Assembly (NCBI RefSeq): GCF_040807025.1
Contig: NC_090954.1
Coordinates: 1,250,001-1,314,000 of the forward strand
Direction of reading: 5' to 3'
DNA: 64,000 bases
Source of the DNA: Struthio camelus
Taxonomy: Eukaryota; Chordata; Aves; Struthioniformes; Struthionidae
In this document: positions 27,076 through 39,591 of the stretch, one piece after another
Numbering within the stretch: the stretch's first letter is position 1
Layout of the letters: every line of letters starts with the position of its first letter
Position numbers and translations under genes: made by a program
The notes under the pieces: model-generated
Told to the model about the DNA's origin: nothing
Databases searched by the model: none
The model's input: only the letters and a program-made list of their open reading frames with translations

Positions 27076-29813
27076 CTAAAATTTCCAGGCTATTTCGTAG
27101 TGTATAATTGCACTTTTCAGGCAATGTTTGTATAGCAAAATGTTATCCACTTCTGGTCGTGATTGTCGTGAAGTTGTCAGTAGCGCGCGTTCCCTTTTCG
27201 TGATTCAGTACGGTAAATGAGGGTGAATGTTTGTGGGACAGGGGAGTCAGCAATATCAGCTTGATTCCTCCGATGAATTAACTTTGCCCATATACTTTGG
27301 GTTTACTCTGCAAAGTTTGGGGAAATTTTACTGGCAAAACATTCACGGAAGATGATTACTGAAGTTGCATTTACTGTTTTTTCTAGTTCCTGAGTCTTAG
27401 GTTTACGTGCAGAAGAAAACATATCTTGAAATGCTTATATTGATTTTCAATTAAGGAGGACAAACCTTGCCATGTGACTTATTAGAAAAATTAAAATAAG
27501 CAACGCAGAATGAATTGTGGGTATGTTTGATCAATGCATTAAAATAAAGAGATGATACCACATTTTGCTTGCAAATGGTTCATGAGGTATTGATTGGAAT
27601 TTTTCAGCTGTTGTAAATTAGGACCTTAATTCTCTGAGCCTCTGATCAGTGGAACATGAAAGAGGCCCATGAAACGTGGTTGCTCATAGTAACACTTTTA
27701 TGAAAACGTAGGGAATTCTGATTGAGGAAAGCAATTTTAAAGAATTGAAAGACTCTGAACGTGAAACAGGCTTAAATTTCAACATGGATTTTAATTCCAA
27801 TACATATTTAAATGCTTTTCTGAGCTAGTGCTTCTAATACGGTATTGATAGGGAGACGAGTGGTTGCTTACTTCATTGTCTTTACTCTTTAAATAATTAG
27901 AGTGTGAAAGGGAGTTGGTGGTTATATGATTCCTGCACGGAACAGAGCTTTTTGCTGCTGCTTAGCGCATTCCGTGCTTTTCCGTAAGACGTGCTTTATG
28001 ACATCTGAGTAGCTCTGATAACACGTTGGCAATGATTTAGGCCAGCCTGAAACGGTTGTCATTGACCTACTCTGAACCACAGTGCATACACGCTGTGTGT
28101 CCTGCCCACAGGACCAGCCCAGATCCTGTGTTAGGCATGTAGCCGACTAACAGGTGCAGTAGTTAATACACAGAGTAACTGAAATAACATCAAGCACTAA
28201 ACTAACATCAAAGAGCTGTTTTGTGATAGCAAGTACTCTTCTTGTTAGGAAGTGTTTGCAGTACTGTGGTCTCTGTTAAAGGAAAAATTCTTAGGGTATT
28301 TCCCGAGACCTTTCAGGAAGAGCGTAGTATTTTCTCATTCTCCCAGGTTTGGCACACAACAGGACTGGTGGTGGAAGAGCAGTGAGAGCTGCTCCAGACC
28401 AGTAGGAGCAAGTCCGTGTGCCTCCTGGCCTCAGTGAGCTTTTTGAAATGAAGAGTTCTTGATTGTCGTATGGAGTTTTCCCTGGGCTCTGCTGGCTCTG
28501 CTGAGTGCATACCTAAACTGGAAATGCGGAGAATAAAATAATTCACAGGCTACACTAAAATACAGAAATGGACAGTGCTGTGGCACACACAGGCAGGTAG
28601 CTGGTAGATGAGTCCAGCAGAGCTGCGTAGATTTTGGATTTAAATATATAGCTGCTGGATCCTGTGAAACTCGGAGGTGGGTTTTTTCGCATCCTGTCTA
28701 CGTTTACTGATTTCTCCAGCACACACAAACGATCGAGGCACTCGAGCTCTTGTCTGGAAGAAACATCAGTAAATTTTTAAAAAAGAGAGGAGTGTATAAA
28801 ATTATGGAAATGTAACATTGAAGCATTATGGAAATTGGTGGATATTTCAAATAACATTGTTTATTTGATGTCTTGTTAATCTGATAATAGCAGTATTTCC
28901 ATTATAGAAAAAGGGGGGAAAAACCCCATAACTTGATGCTGCTTTATCCTTATGTGTTCCTCTAAGGCCACCTACATCCTCAAAATGCTTAATATGCAAA
29001 TCTAAGTGTATATGATTTAAGGGTGCAGTGGACCGTGAGAAATCCACGAGGGTCCTAATGAACTGCTGTAACAGCATATGTGATTGCTCAGTGCTCTTGC
29101 TTGTGGAATAGAAATAAGGCTATCCCAAAGCTGCAGTCTACAGAGTGTTATCTAGATCCCAGCAAGGGGAACTATGATTTTAAAGGTTTAATGTATTTCT
29201 ACCTTGCCATAGCACTCCTGTTCACCCTCTTAGTATTTAACAGAAATAGCAGAAAATGCTCTATTCACACACTTTGTAGCGTCCAGCAGTGAAGATTCTT
29301 ATTTCTTATAGGATGGAAATTCCCATATAAATACTGATGGTTGCTCTGGCCTAACGATGTTTCCTTGATAATAATTATTATTTATTCAGAGATACAAAAA
29401 CCCATGGATGCTCACAAGTGTGATGCTTACAGGTTCACTGCTGAGATTTTTATCAGAATTATTGTAAAACTCAGCAACAAAAATACAAGGGAAATACCAG
29501 ACACTGTAGATTTGAGACTTGACTGAAAGCCTGCAGAGGGTTTAAAAAGTCAGCGTACTTCAGCTCTACTGTGCTGGAGCTCCTTCCCATTCGGGACTGC
29601 AACACTTTCTGGCTCAAATCTTCAGAGATAATTCTAAGTCCTGTTGAGTAAGTGTTAGACGTATAAATATCGTTGCAGGTCTGGTACTCAATCTTTAATT
29701 GTGAACGTGAGAAAATTATTATGATGGTGTGAGGTGAACAGTACTATGTCTAGAGTAATTAATTTTAAGCTTTAAATATAGTACTATATTTTGTCTGGCT
29801 CTTTTATCAACAG
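27076..29813. other. No gene recognised
   Basis: AT-rich DNA. Minus-strand open frames at 28313-28546 and 28847-29077 sit next to acceptor-like sequences (cgcatttccag; atatgctgttacag) but lack convincing donors or recognisable protein families. No repeat was recognised. Confidence 0.55.
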
Positions 29814-30002
29814 GTTGGGAAGAATGTAAAGCACCATCTTCCTTTTATGCAGAAAATGTAAAGCATAGACAGGATTATTTCAGTGCCTTTCAGTCCTGCT
29901 TTCCAGAAGCGGTTAAGTGTCAGTATTCTAACTTTGTGAATGGCAGTGTGACTACAGAGGAAGTGAAATGGTTTTCTGGGAGGATGTACAGTGCCGGGAC
30001 AG
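29814..30002 (+). CDS. Candidate internal exon, plus strand (unidentified)
   Basis: A 189-bp segment lies between a good acceptor (ctggctcttttatcaacag) and a usable donor (GGGACAG|GTACCA). One frame is open throughout (2 bases + 62 codons + 1 base). It encodes a Cys- and aromatic-containing peptide that includes FSAFQSCFPEAVKCQYSNF and an N-glycosylation sequon (NGS). No family is recognised. A minus-strand frame of 73 codons is also open here, so openness alone is weak evidence, and no other plus-strand candidate joins it in phase. Confidence 0.2.
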
Positions 30003-32815
30003 GTACCAGAGCTTCTGACTCGAAACAAATTCTGTTAGTTTATGCTGCATTGACTGTACTGTCTATTCAATAACCATGCAAACTAAACCTACCTCTGTGG
30101 AAGTTTGTATATCTGTTCCCTGGTTTTGAGTTCATATTACTCAGACTTGAAGGAAGGAAAGACTACAGATAGTTTGGTGGAATGTATTGCTGTTAAATGA
30201 TTTCTGGTTTTGTACGTTTTGATTTGGAGTTTGGTAGGTAGCTTAGCAAATCTCCATGACAAACGCATGTGTACCATAAAATTATGAATTATCTTGTTTA
30301 GAAGAGGTTCGTTAGGAAGATTAATGAGGTATTATTTTTGTCTCATTCAATGTCCTGATACAGAGGAGGCACAAGTAATTTTCCCAGCTGTGCGCAGCTA
30401 GAATTGGCCCTCTCTGGGGTCCCCAGCATCACTGCATCATCATCAGTTGAACTGCTCGTTCTTTGGAAATGTTATTCATCAGCTTAATTAGCCCTAAAGG
30501 AAACACTTGTTTCAAAATAGGACAACAGTTTTGTTTTTTCCTGAGAAGGACATAAAGTTGTTAGCAGTGGCAGCTTGCTTCAATAAAGGAGCTTTTAAGC
30601 TGAGTTTTAAATGAATCGGTGTGAATGCAGAACCACTGAGACTTTTGATTCCACCCTTGAAATCCTCTGTTTCTCAGTGCTTCATCTCCCGGCGAGTTGC
30701 CAGCCTTATCAGTATTATATTAGTGCAGTTACATGGTTCTGCAATGGGTCAAATACCATCACACAACGAGAGAAGATAAGTAAGATGTCTTCGTCAAGAA
30801 GTTAGGGTAAGGGTAAGCAATGAAATAGGCCTGTTTTCTAGCTCTCGTTCAGCTGGAGCGTTTGTTTCTGCCGCTTATAGAGGAAGCATTTCAGAATACC
30901 TTATTGCGCTCTTCTTCCAGAGTAAAAAGGTCAATTCAAATCTTGAAAAAAGCCACAGAAAGTCTTAGCTGTGGTGATTCTGTTATTATGTGTGTGTTTG
31001 TCACAGACTGATACAATTTGGGAAAGCATTTCAGGCTGAAAATAGCTAGTGAGATAGAATTAAGATACGTGGAAGCTGTGGAAAGTCTAGAACTTTAGGA
31101 ATATCGGTAACTTAACCATTAGCCCTGCTCCCAACCTGGCGGTTTAGGTAAAGTTGGGCAGATGTGCTGAGGCAGTGGGAAGAATTTCTAACTCCGGAGG
31201 ATGCAGCAAGGCCAGCAAGGTGCAATGAGTAAATAGTGACTGAAATATTTTCCGTGGGGTTATGAAGAGAAGCACTAGGCCTTAGTGAACTGTCAGCCTC
31301 TTAGTGGCTCTTTATCCCTGCTAAATGCTGTCATAGCACATGTGCTTTGTGGAGCATGAGTGCTTCAGGACTGTGGCACATGGAGCAGAGAAGATTGCCA
31401 GTCTTACCTGTATACATATATTTTGCAAAAAATAGTTTTTTATTTGATGCGTTATATGCCAACCCACGTGCATATGTATATATAGCTATGAATGCATGTC
31501 CATATACAGAGACACACGCAAACATATATGAACAGGTTTTCATTTCATGGTGTATGAAAGATTTCTGATTACCTGAGGTCTTTAAGAACACACTAAACCA
31601 ATTTCAGGAATCATTTTAAGTATAAGTGAACCTGCTACAATTGAACGCAGTGATAGCTCATCATCTCTTTGTGTTTCTAAAGTCCATGTCATTATTAATG
31701 TCCTGGGAGAATGGGGAAGATGCAGCACCTTTGCAGAAAGACGGAGAAAGATAATGACTGTCTTTTACAACCACCATCTTTTACCACCCATGGTTACCCA
31801 TTGAAATGGAAGCAAAATCTGATCGTGAAATGGCCTGGCTATTGATCAGAGTGTTCATTCAAAATGTCCAACCAGTCTAAAATTTGGACTGTCAAGACAA
31901 TTTGTTCTGTGAGACTCTAAAATCTGTCTCCCCTGAGTTAATGACTCTTATTGCATAGAAACGTAGGCCCTTTTATTTCTCAGAGCAGAGCTGGTGAAAG
32001 CTTTGGGCCACTTGTTTGAGATTGTCACAAGCAGGAAGAAATGTAGGGACAGGCATGAAAAACACAGTAGGGGTGTGACCGTCTGTGATTTTTCTCTAGC
32101 AGTTGCCCATTCTGCAAAATACAGTTTCTGCTTTTCTTGTCTGTTTACAAAAGTCATTTAGAGCTTTTTTCTTTGACACTTCCCCCCCTCGCCCCCTGCC
32201 AAAAGAAGATTCTGCCTTAAACACCAACTTTTTACGGATTGGTCACTATTTTGAATGTTTCTGAACTGGAACCGTAAGAAGACAGGCTGATAGCTTCAAG
32301 AGACTTCCTTCTTCAGAGAAAATGAGATGCTCGTTTAAAAAAAGAAAAGTCTCAGAAAAAAATTTCTACCCAAATGTTCCATTTCAACCAAGAAAATGTC
32401 TCTTCAGTTTCTGGAGATGTTCTGTAATTATGAACACAGCTATGTATCTTTTTTATTTATTATTATTATTTATATTATACTTAACAGTTCAGTTTGATTC
32501 ACTTAATATTTGTTATGGTGCACTTAAAAATCCTGGCTTTCAAATCTATTTTCTGGTCTGCATGTTTCTGTACTAAATAATTATTTGCAAAGTTAGAACC
32601 TCCTGTGAGTTAATAAGCTGTGTTCAAACTGTGCAAGATGCGGCCGATTGTGGTCTGTGTAGGAGGGAGAAGGGCTAACTGTGCGTTGGCCCAGCGGAGA
32701 TGCTTTTCAGGTATGACTGATCAGCAGAAGAAAATCAGATCCCCAAATTTCAGTGGCCTGCAAAAGGAACGATGAAATGTTTGTTACGAGCTGGCAATGG
32801 AAGGAAAGACACACT
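30003..32815. other. No gene recognised
   Basis: AT-rich DNA. A 102-bp segment at 30678-30779 has a good acceptor (cctctgtttctcag) and an open frame, but its donor (GATAA|GTAAGA) is weak and no family is recognised. Overlapping frames on both strands at 31331-31591 lie in low-information sequence. Confidence 0.55.
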
Positions 32816-32880
32816 GCGCTCCCGTGCCCTGCCCAGCGGCTCGGGGCGTCGCAGGCTCGGGGGGTGCCGCCGCCGTGCAG
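32816..32880. other. Small CpG-dense patch
   Basis: About eleven CpG dinucleotides in roughly 65 bp (gcggctcggggcgtcgcagg and following), in a window otherwise poor in CpG. Overlapping frames are open on both strands, as GC-rich sequence favours. It could be a small regulatory element or GC-rich repeat debris. No transcript start is evident. Confidence 0.4.
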
Positions 32881-34375
32881 CCTCCAGCCAAGGCTGCTTT
32901 TCTCTTGGGACTGATGCCTGGCTGGCCTCCACAGTGCGGGGCCAGGCTTTGAGAATGCAGTAGAATAGGAAAAGCCGAAGCGTCCTTGCTGATGGGTCTC
33001 CAGAACCACCAGAAGAAGGTTCACCTGCCCAGTGACTGACTGGTCAGACTGAGCTGTGGAATACGGCTTTCGTCAAGGGAGCTGGCCCCCAAATAACAGA
33101 TTTGCTGCTTGCTTTTTTTTATTTTTCCTTTTAGTGTCACTTTTTCTGACATCTTCACCCTTCCTCATTGCCTCTTTACTGTGCCCCACTTAACCATCCC
33201 CAGGTAATCTCTGTTCCTGTTTTTCCAGCGGATCTTTGTTTTGGTCCTGTCCTTTTACTCAGAAAATCATAGCCTAGAAGACTTCTGAACTTAACGTACC
33301 CACTGTAGTAGCTTATTGTACAGAGATTTGTTTAGAACAGAGATTTGTAGGACAGAGCTTCTGACTTAAAAAGACGAGCTGTCATGATAGCCAGATACAA
33401 TGTTTGGCAATTAGCCCTGAAGTGACATTTTATTAATTCACAGCATGCTCATAGTAACGGTAATTCAGAGCCTGCTGAAGGATGGCCGGCTGGCTGTACG
33501 GACCTCAGGCGCAGCATAGCACGGCTCTCTTTGCCGTTGAGCTTCCTGTGCAGGTTTCCCCGCGGTCTGCCAGTCAGAGGTGGGTGCAGTATCCGACTCG
33601 CAGAGGCTTCGTGATTTGCCTGTAGATTGCTAAAGCAGGACCATGTGACACAGATTAATTGCAATTTCAGACATTCTCGTTATCGCCATTCTATTAATTA
33701 CTTTAATGATGCATTCATTTAGATGGAAAATATGATACCAGTAGAGTTTAATTAAAAAAAATCAATAATTCATTAACACATTATTGCTATACCTACATGT
33801 GTCACCAAATTAGTCTCCTGTGTTTGCTAAGCAGTCACACTTCAGCTCTGCATCCACGGATCTTTTTGTTAGAAGTGATTTGTTGGTAGGGCAATCGGGA
33901 AAGGAGAATTATTTTGTTGCCACTTTCTTTCTTTAGCAGGCAGAGTTCTGACCACAAGTCAGATCAGTGCTTCTCTTTGGTCTAGGCAAAACTGAAGAAT
34001 ACCCTAAGGTAATACTCATTTTGTCTGTTTCTATTCAAAGAGAAAATACCCTATTGATGTTTGTGTGGCTAGTTGAAATTTTGTCTTTTGATAGTATGTG
34101 GGAAGGAGTAAGGCAGTGAACTGTTAATTAACAGTCACAGTTTTGGGACCTAGCCCAGGAATTTTTATCAATAAAGCAGTAGACCTTGGTGTTAAAAACC
34201 TGGAGTGGCATTTCCAGCTGTTGTGTCTTGGTGTGGAACATTGGCTTCACTTCGACGTCTGCCTGACTTTGTCCCTATTGAGTATCTGCCCTGTGCACGG
34301 AGAAAGGGGATTACTGCTTTCACGTGCCTTGGCAGTATCAGACAGTATGAGTGAAGGCTTAACATCATTTTAGGT

Positions 34376-34438
34376 TTATGTACATATGTGTGTGTGTGCA
34401 CACATATACATATATGTATGTGTATTTACATATACATG
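34376..34438. repeat. Mixed TG/CA and TA microsatellite
   Basis: An alternating purine-pyrimidine stretch made of short TG, CA and TA runs (tatgtgtgtgtgtgcacacatatacatatatg and following, interrupted). Confidence 0.85.
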
Positions 34439-34866
34439 AACAGAATGATGTTTTGTATTTCTCCGTGGGACAGATGGGAGAAGGAGCTACTGGAAACAAT
34501 CCAAATGTTTAAACGAGAAATGAGCTGAAGAAAGAATGTTTCTGAAAGTGTATTCCTTAGTGAATAAAATACACTCGTTACTGTTATGTTCCTATACATC
34601 AGTTAGTATTTTCTTTTAATTAAATTACCCATGACTGATACAATGTCATAGTTTCTCAGACAACAACAGGAACTCGTGCCATACAAGAAAAATTTCTACA
34701 AGCTATGAAGACCTTGAAGGTGATTTGTAGATCAGGGACCAGCAGTGGAATTGAGTAGAATTGGGCTCAGAAGTTTGTGCCTCCTGACCACCCCCTGAGA
34801 AGGCCTTGCTTCCTGCGGCTCCACGCTGAAATCTGGAGATAGGTGATAAATACATCCCAGCTGACA

Positions 34867-35110
34867 TCAGTTTTTGGCGTAGAGCGTACAGAGAAACAGA
34901 GCTAAAACTGTGCTCTTGATTTCAGCTGTTACTCCAATGAACAACAGTGTGTAACTCTGCATTTCCACTAGTGAAACAGAAAACAGAACCACGTTGTCAA
35001 ATATTTCAGAGCCGTAAACTACGTAGAACCTTTGTTGATCTGATGTGGCTTCCCATGCAAACTGGCTGGTAACCCAGGCTGTCTGTGGCACAGGGCTCCA
35101 AACAGGAAGG
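34867..35110 (-). other. Open minus-strand segment, possible exon without clear donor
   Basis: The minus strand is open for more than 75 codons, ending in TGA at 34867. An acceptor-like sequence (gccttcctgtttggag) lies just upstream. The peptide contains WVTSQFAWEATSDQQRFYV and then a hydrophobic run. No good donor is seen before the stop and no family is recognised. It is recorded because its composition is more protein-like than most frames here. Confidence 0.12.
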
Positions 35111-35439
35111 CGGTAGCCTTACAGGTCTGTGAGTGCCCTTTCAGAGATTGCGTTATTGACTGCAGTCCCATGTCAAATACTATGATGTGATTTATTTTGT
35201 TTTATTTTTTCTTTCTTCACTTTGCTGTAGTGTAAAGAGTAACTGCAAAATGAAAGAGCGAAGAGTGAGGTTTTGCTCTAAAGAGAGTAAAAGTATGAGA
35301 AGTGCCAGTGGCTTGAAGAATAAGCAGGAGTTAAGGTAGGGGATGAAGGCCTGCGCGAGGGCCTGCCACTGCAGCACCTAGTGTGTGCTGACATGCTTTC
35401 CTGTGTAGCAGTATTTGCTCATGGAGCGTGTGCAGCATG

Positions 35440-35830
35440 TTCAAGAAAGGGTGCCAGATTCCCTGGGGTGGACTTCTCCGTCTCCATTGCTGTGGGCATC
35501 AGCTCTCTTGCCTACACGCTCCTGTCAGGGGCCTGAGGGCATTAATAGGCCTTAGTATCCCTGACGAGTGCCCCAGCCTGCCCAGGCCCCCATTCCAGCA
35601 CAGCCCGGGGCTGTCCGCCCCTGCCCCGCGATGCGGCAGCAGTGCCAGGCTCCAGCTCCACCCCGGCCCTGCCCCTGCCCTCCCAACCCAGACCTGCAGG
35701 TGACTGCCCGACCTGGCGTCAGACCTGGCTTATAGTCTTGCCTTACCTGGTGATCTCTCGGCTGTCAGTGGGCACCGCTGCTGTCACCACTGTGCCCCAT
35801 CAGGGCGGTCTTGCTCGGCTGTGTCCTGGC
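35440..35830. other. GC-rich stretch, no gene assigned
   Basis: A C- and CCTGCC-rich region with an open plus frame of 91 codons (35428-35703) that reflects base composition (proline and leucine rich). It may be remnant repeat DNA. No domain, promoter or splice structure could be supported. Confidence 0.4.
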
Positions 35831-36074
35831 CACCTTTGACTCCCAGCTCGCCTGCCTTGAGGGAGCAGGCCCACTTCTCCCTGACATTCCCTCCTGGTAC
35901 AAGGCAATTAAGATTTTTTGAATACTGGGCACTGCTCTGGATGACTGCTGCTAATTGCTCTGTGAACAACCTTCGGTGGCAAGCTAAGATAGATGGGAGA
36001 AAAGCTTCGCAACAAAAGCCTTTAAACAATGGCATGTAATTAGGAAAAGGGAGCAGTCCCTTGGGATAGGAAGC

Positions 36075-36075
36075 G

Positions 36076-36118
<43 letters not shown>
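36075..36118. repeat. (GCCT)11 tetranucleotide microsatellite
   Basis: Eleven uninterrupted GCCT units, equivalent to CCTG repeats. The array is perfect, so it is probably polymorphic in length. Confidence 0.95.
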
Positions 36119-36119
<1 letters not shown>

Positions 36120-37128
36120 TCTTCCAGGCCTTCCAAATTGAACATTATTGTTATTCTCTTCTAGTCTGATACATGAGCATTAAGTGATTGATTAATATCG
36201 GACCTTCTTTAGTGCCACAGAGCTTGAGGACTGAGGTGAGAACAAGGACATAGCTGGTTCCAGGCCAGTGCTGCTGACACTGCAGTTCATCCTCTGGAGG
36301 ATATTACAGACTTTCCTATTGACCACAAATGGCTGCCTGAAGAAGGTGAGATAAAATTTGGATAAAATTTTAGAAGAGATTATCTCAACCAATATGTAAT
36401 GTTTTCGTTTCTTCTTTTTCCATGATATCCAAGGCTGTTTGTTAATTAGTATTGAATTCATAATAGTTAGAAAATTTGCTTAAGCAGTCACTGCATAAGC
36501 AATATTGCCTCTAACTCTACTTAAAGAAGTTCACTTTCCAAAAAAAAAAAGAAAGCGTGCTGTGATAACCCAGTAAATATCTGCGACCAGAGGTAGGAAG
36601 AACTGTTGCAAATATTGTCTCCAAAGAGTCCTTAAAGGAGCAGCATTCTGATGTAGGTGTTTCTGTGATTAGATGAAATCCTTATGGTAAGGCCAAAAAA
36701 TTGCAGGTTTCAGTTCACTTTAGTACGAGTAGAAAGGAGGACATGTACAAAGCAAAAGAAAAAGGGCAAGGAGTTAGAATCTTATACCTGTAAAATCGCT
36801 GGTTGTGTTTCCAGAATGTTATTCTAACTTTACCATTAATAGATTATTATTTATGTGACCTCTTCTCTTTGCCCTTCCTTTCTTGCTTTGCTCAGTCTCA
36901 CAGTTGCCCACGTTTCTGTTTGTGACTGTCGGCTCTGGCTCCATTGTTTCCGGTGATAGAGGTTACCTTTCCAGATGCCTTCTCAAATGACATCTAGAGC
37001 TTTCTGTTACGGAGCTTAAACATTGCAGGCGAGGAATAAGATAAGATATCTGTTGAGGTACAGTGAGTGGGTTTAGCAAGGAAGAGGTTAAGGAGATTTT
37101 TTTCAATTAATTCACTGTTCTTTTATAC

Positions 37129-37262
37129 TTTCAGTTGAGTTCAGCCAGAGAACAACTGTTCCCTGGAGCTGAAAAGCATTTACAGCTGTTGTCACTTGTT
37201 TAGGAGGATTGTGGTGCTGAAAACGGTCGTGTTGAATTGTTGCACTGAAACTGTTTGGAGAA
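37129..37262 (-). CDS. Weak candidate exon, minus strand (unidentified)
   Basis: A 134-bp minus-strand segment starts after a reasonable acceptor (ctggcctacaacacag). It is open for 44 codons with one extra base at each end and stops at GAAA|GTATAA, a modest donor. It includes AVNAFQLQGTVVLWLNSTE. No family is recognised. The neighbouring open segment near 36200-36409, which has a strong acceptor (tctcaccttcttcag), does not join it without meeting a stop. It may be chance. Confidence 0.15.
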
Positions 37263-39496
37263 CTGTGTTGTAGGCCAGGGAAACCCAGAGGACCTGCCAG
37301 CTTCAGGTCCACAGAAGGGAAGAGCTGTGACCATCTCTTTTGCCACAAGCAAGCAGGAACACGTAAGGCAATTCAGACTAAGGCTGAGGAGGAACAAGGC
37401 TTAGTTGGAAACCAAGTTGTATCGCATCTAGAAGAGGTCAGAAAGAGGTGAGTTTAACTATTGTTTCATTTTTGTGTAGCTCTTCATTTTCAGGTGTCTT
37501 TTTCAGTTAAGGATAAAAGTACCTGTGTCAAATTTGCAACAATTAAAAAACTAGGTTCCTCATTTCACTAGTCCCAATTTTCTGGATTGTCCATTCAAAC
37601 TATTCAAGCTTAAAACCCAAGGCTGACAAGAGATAAACACTTAAGGTTGTGCCCTGTTGCCAGACATGAAACCATGTATCTGTCACTGAGTTTCCGAAGC
37701 TATAACCATATTAACAGTGATTCATTGTTAATAATTATACTTAGCCAATATGCCGTGCTTTTCATTTTCATTGTGCTATACATACGTGCATTAACTAATA
37801 AATCTCCACAATATCCCTGGGAGAGTGGTAAGTGCTGTTATTCTTGTTTTATGGACAGCAAAATGAGATACAGAGAGGTTAATAGCAAGTTTAATTGGAC
37901 AATAATTACACACTTACCACACTGAAAATTAAGAAATAATCCTCCCATTGTCATTACATCAGTAGAACAAGGAGACAGCAGTGTTCATATCTTTCCTATC
38001 CTGATGTTTAGCCAAACAGTTTACGTGCAAATGAAAGCAAGGGGAGTGCAAGAGCAGATAAATAAGTTGTTCTTTTTTTGGTTTAACATTCATTTTGCAT
38101 CACTTCAAGATGGAAGACAATTACTCAGTTTCCTCTGAAATACATTAGGAGATGATTTAAGACACGGTCAAGCTGCATTCTTAAAATGTGTATTTTTGAA
38201 AAAAAGAGAGGAAAGAGAATATAATTACTACTACTACTACTGACTGTTTCCACTTGATTTTTCTGAAGAGAAAAAAAAGAATGACAAAAAATTCTCAGAT
38301 TTGGGAAAGAAAATGAGAAAGCCAGGAAATCCAGGATTCTCCTGTGACCACGTGATATAGGTGTGCTCATTTCTGTGTGTTGTGTCTGATCTCGGCCGAG
38401 CCTCATACCATAGATGTTTAGACCTGCTTGAATATCTTCTGTATTTTCTTGTAGTAATGTCTACGTTCAGAAGAGTGTTATTTTTGTAAGGAAGAAGTTA
38501 CAGTTGTGGAATGAGAACTAATGCCTTTTCTTCAGCTGTTCAGCGAGAGCACAGGCTATGGGAGGCATAGTTCCGTTGCCCCAAGAACGTGCTCTGCTGC
38601 ATGGAGCGGATCCCCAGCCGGTTTTAGCTCCAGTAAATCACAAGGGCATCAGAGGTTCATCACACGCTCGCTTTCCTCCCCACGAGGACGCCCCCAGTGC
38701 GTGACTGGATTTGTCGTTGCTGGGGAAGCCCATAAAGGGCAGCAGAGGCTGATGCTGTGTAATGACGTTTCAAACTGAAAATACTTTGGTTTGCTGCAAA
38801 GTGTTTTCCCTGAGCACTGGTAATGTTCAGGGAAGGGGAGATGATCTGCAGTGCGTTTGACCAGCACTGTAAATGATACTGCAAGTGTTTTGGTTTGTGA
38901 GCGTGCCACACGGATGTTCTCATCTCAAGGTGTTGAATTTAACTAGACGAAAGAAATCAAAGAAATGAAAAGCTCACCGTTTTCTCCTTTTCTTATTCTA
39001 ACTGCAACAGTTTGGCTACTGTTAATCTCTTTGCCAGCGGATCATCCTTCTGTCCGGAAAGGGTGCTTTACCCAATGATGTCTATTCTGTACATGTATTG
39101 GTCATATCCATAGCTCATGCAGAGAAAGCATCTTAAAACAATATCAGAGTGATTTTTTCCCACTAAGTTCACTGAAACATGCAGCATCAAATGGACTAAA
39201 GCTTTTTGTAAATTTGGGTCGAGTTTCCTGAAGACCTGTAGCTGAAAAAGGAGGAGCAGAACATTCAGAGCATTTTTAGTTGCAGTATGTCAACACTTTC
39301 ATTGGAAAGTATGTTTGCAGTTGAACACTAGCTTATTTTTTAAAAATACATAAAATAGTTCAATAACCAGAAAAAAAAAAAAGGAATGTTCAGGTTTAGC
39401 TGAAAGTGATTCTCTTCCTTCCCCCACACTCCCAATGTTTTAAGACATTTATTGAACCAAATATCGAACTCATATATTTTGATTTGCACCCCTCAG
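37263..39496. other. No gene recognised
   Basis: AT-rich DNA with a short TAC trinucleotide run at about 38226-38240. A minus-strand acceptor-like tract (ttctttttttttctcttcag class) lies next to it near 38264, but no supported exon follows. Minus frames at 38649-38923 overlap each other and have no recognised domain. Confidence 0.5.
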
Positions 39497-39591
39497 GTTG
39501 TCAGCAGATGTATTGGGTGATACATGGTTTCAACGCTGTGCTTTTATGTGTAATACAGATAGGCAGTGACCTTGTACTACTAATTCCAATA
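39497..39591 (+). CDS. Candidate internal exon, plus strand (unidentified)
   Basis: A 95-bp segment lies between a good acceptor (gatttgcacccctcag) and a strong donor (ATA|GTAAGT). One frame is open (two bases + 31 codons) and includes the hydrophobic stretch NAVLLCVIQIGSDLVLLIPI, which could pass for a membrane segment. No family or in-phase partner was found, and hydrophobic frames are common in AT-rich noncoding DNA. Confidence 0.18.
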
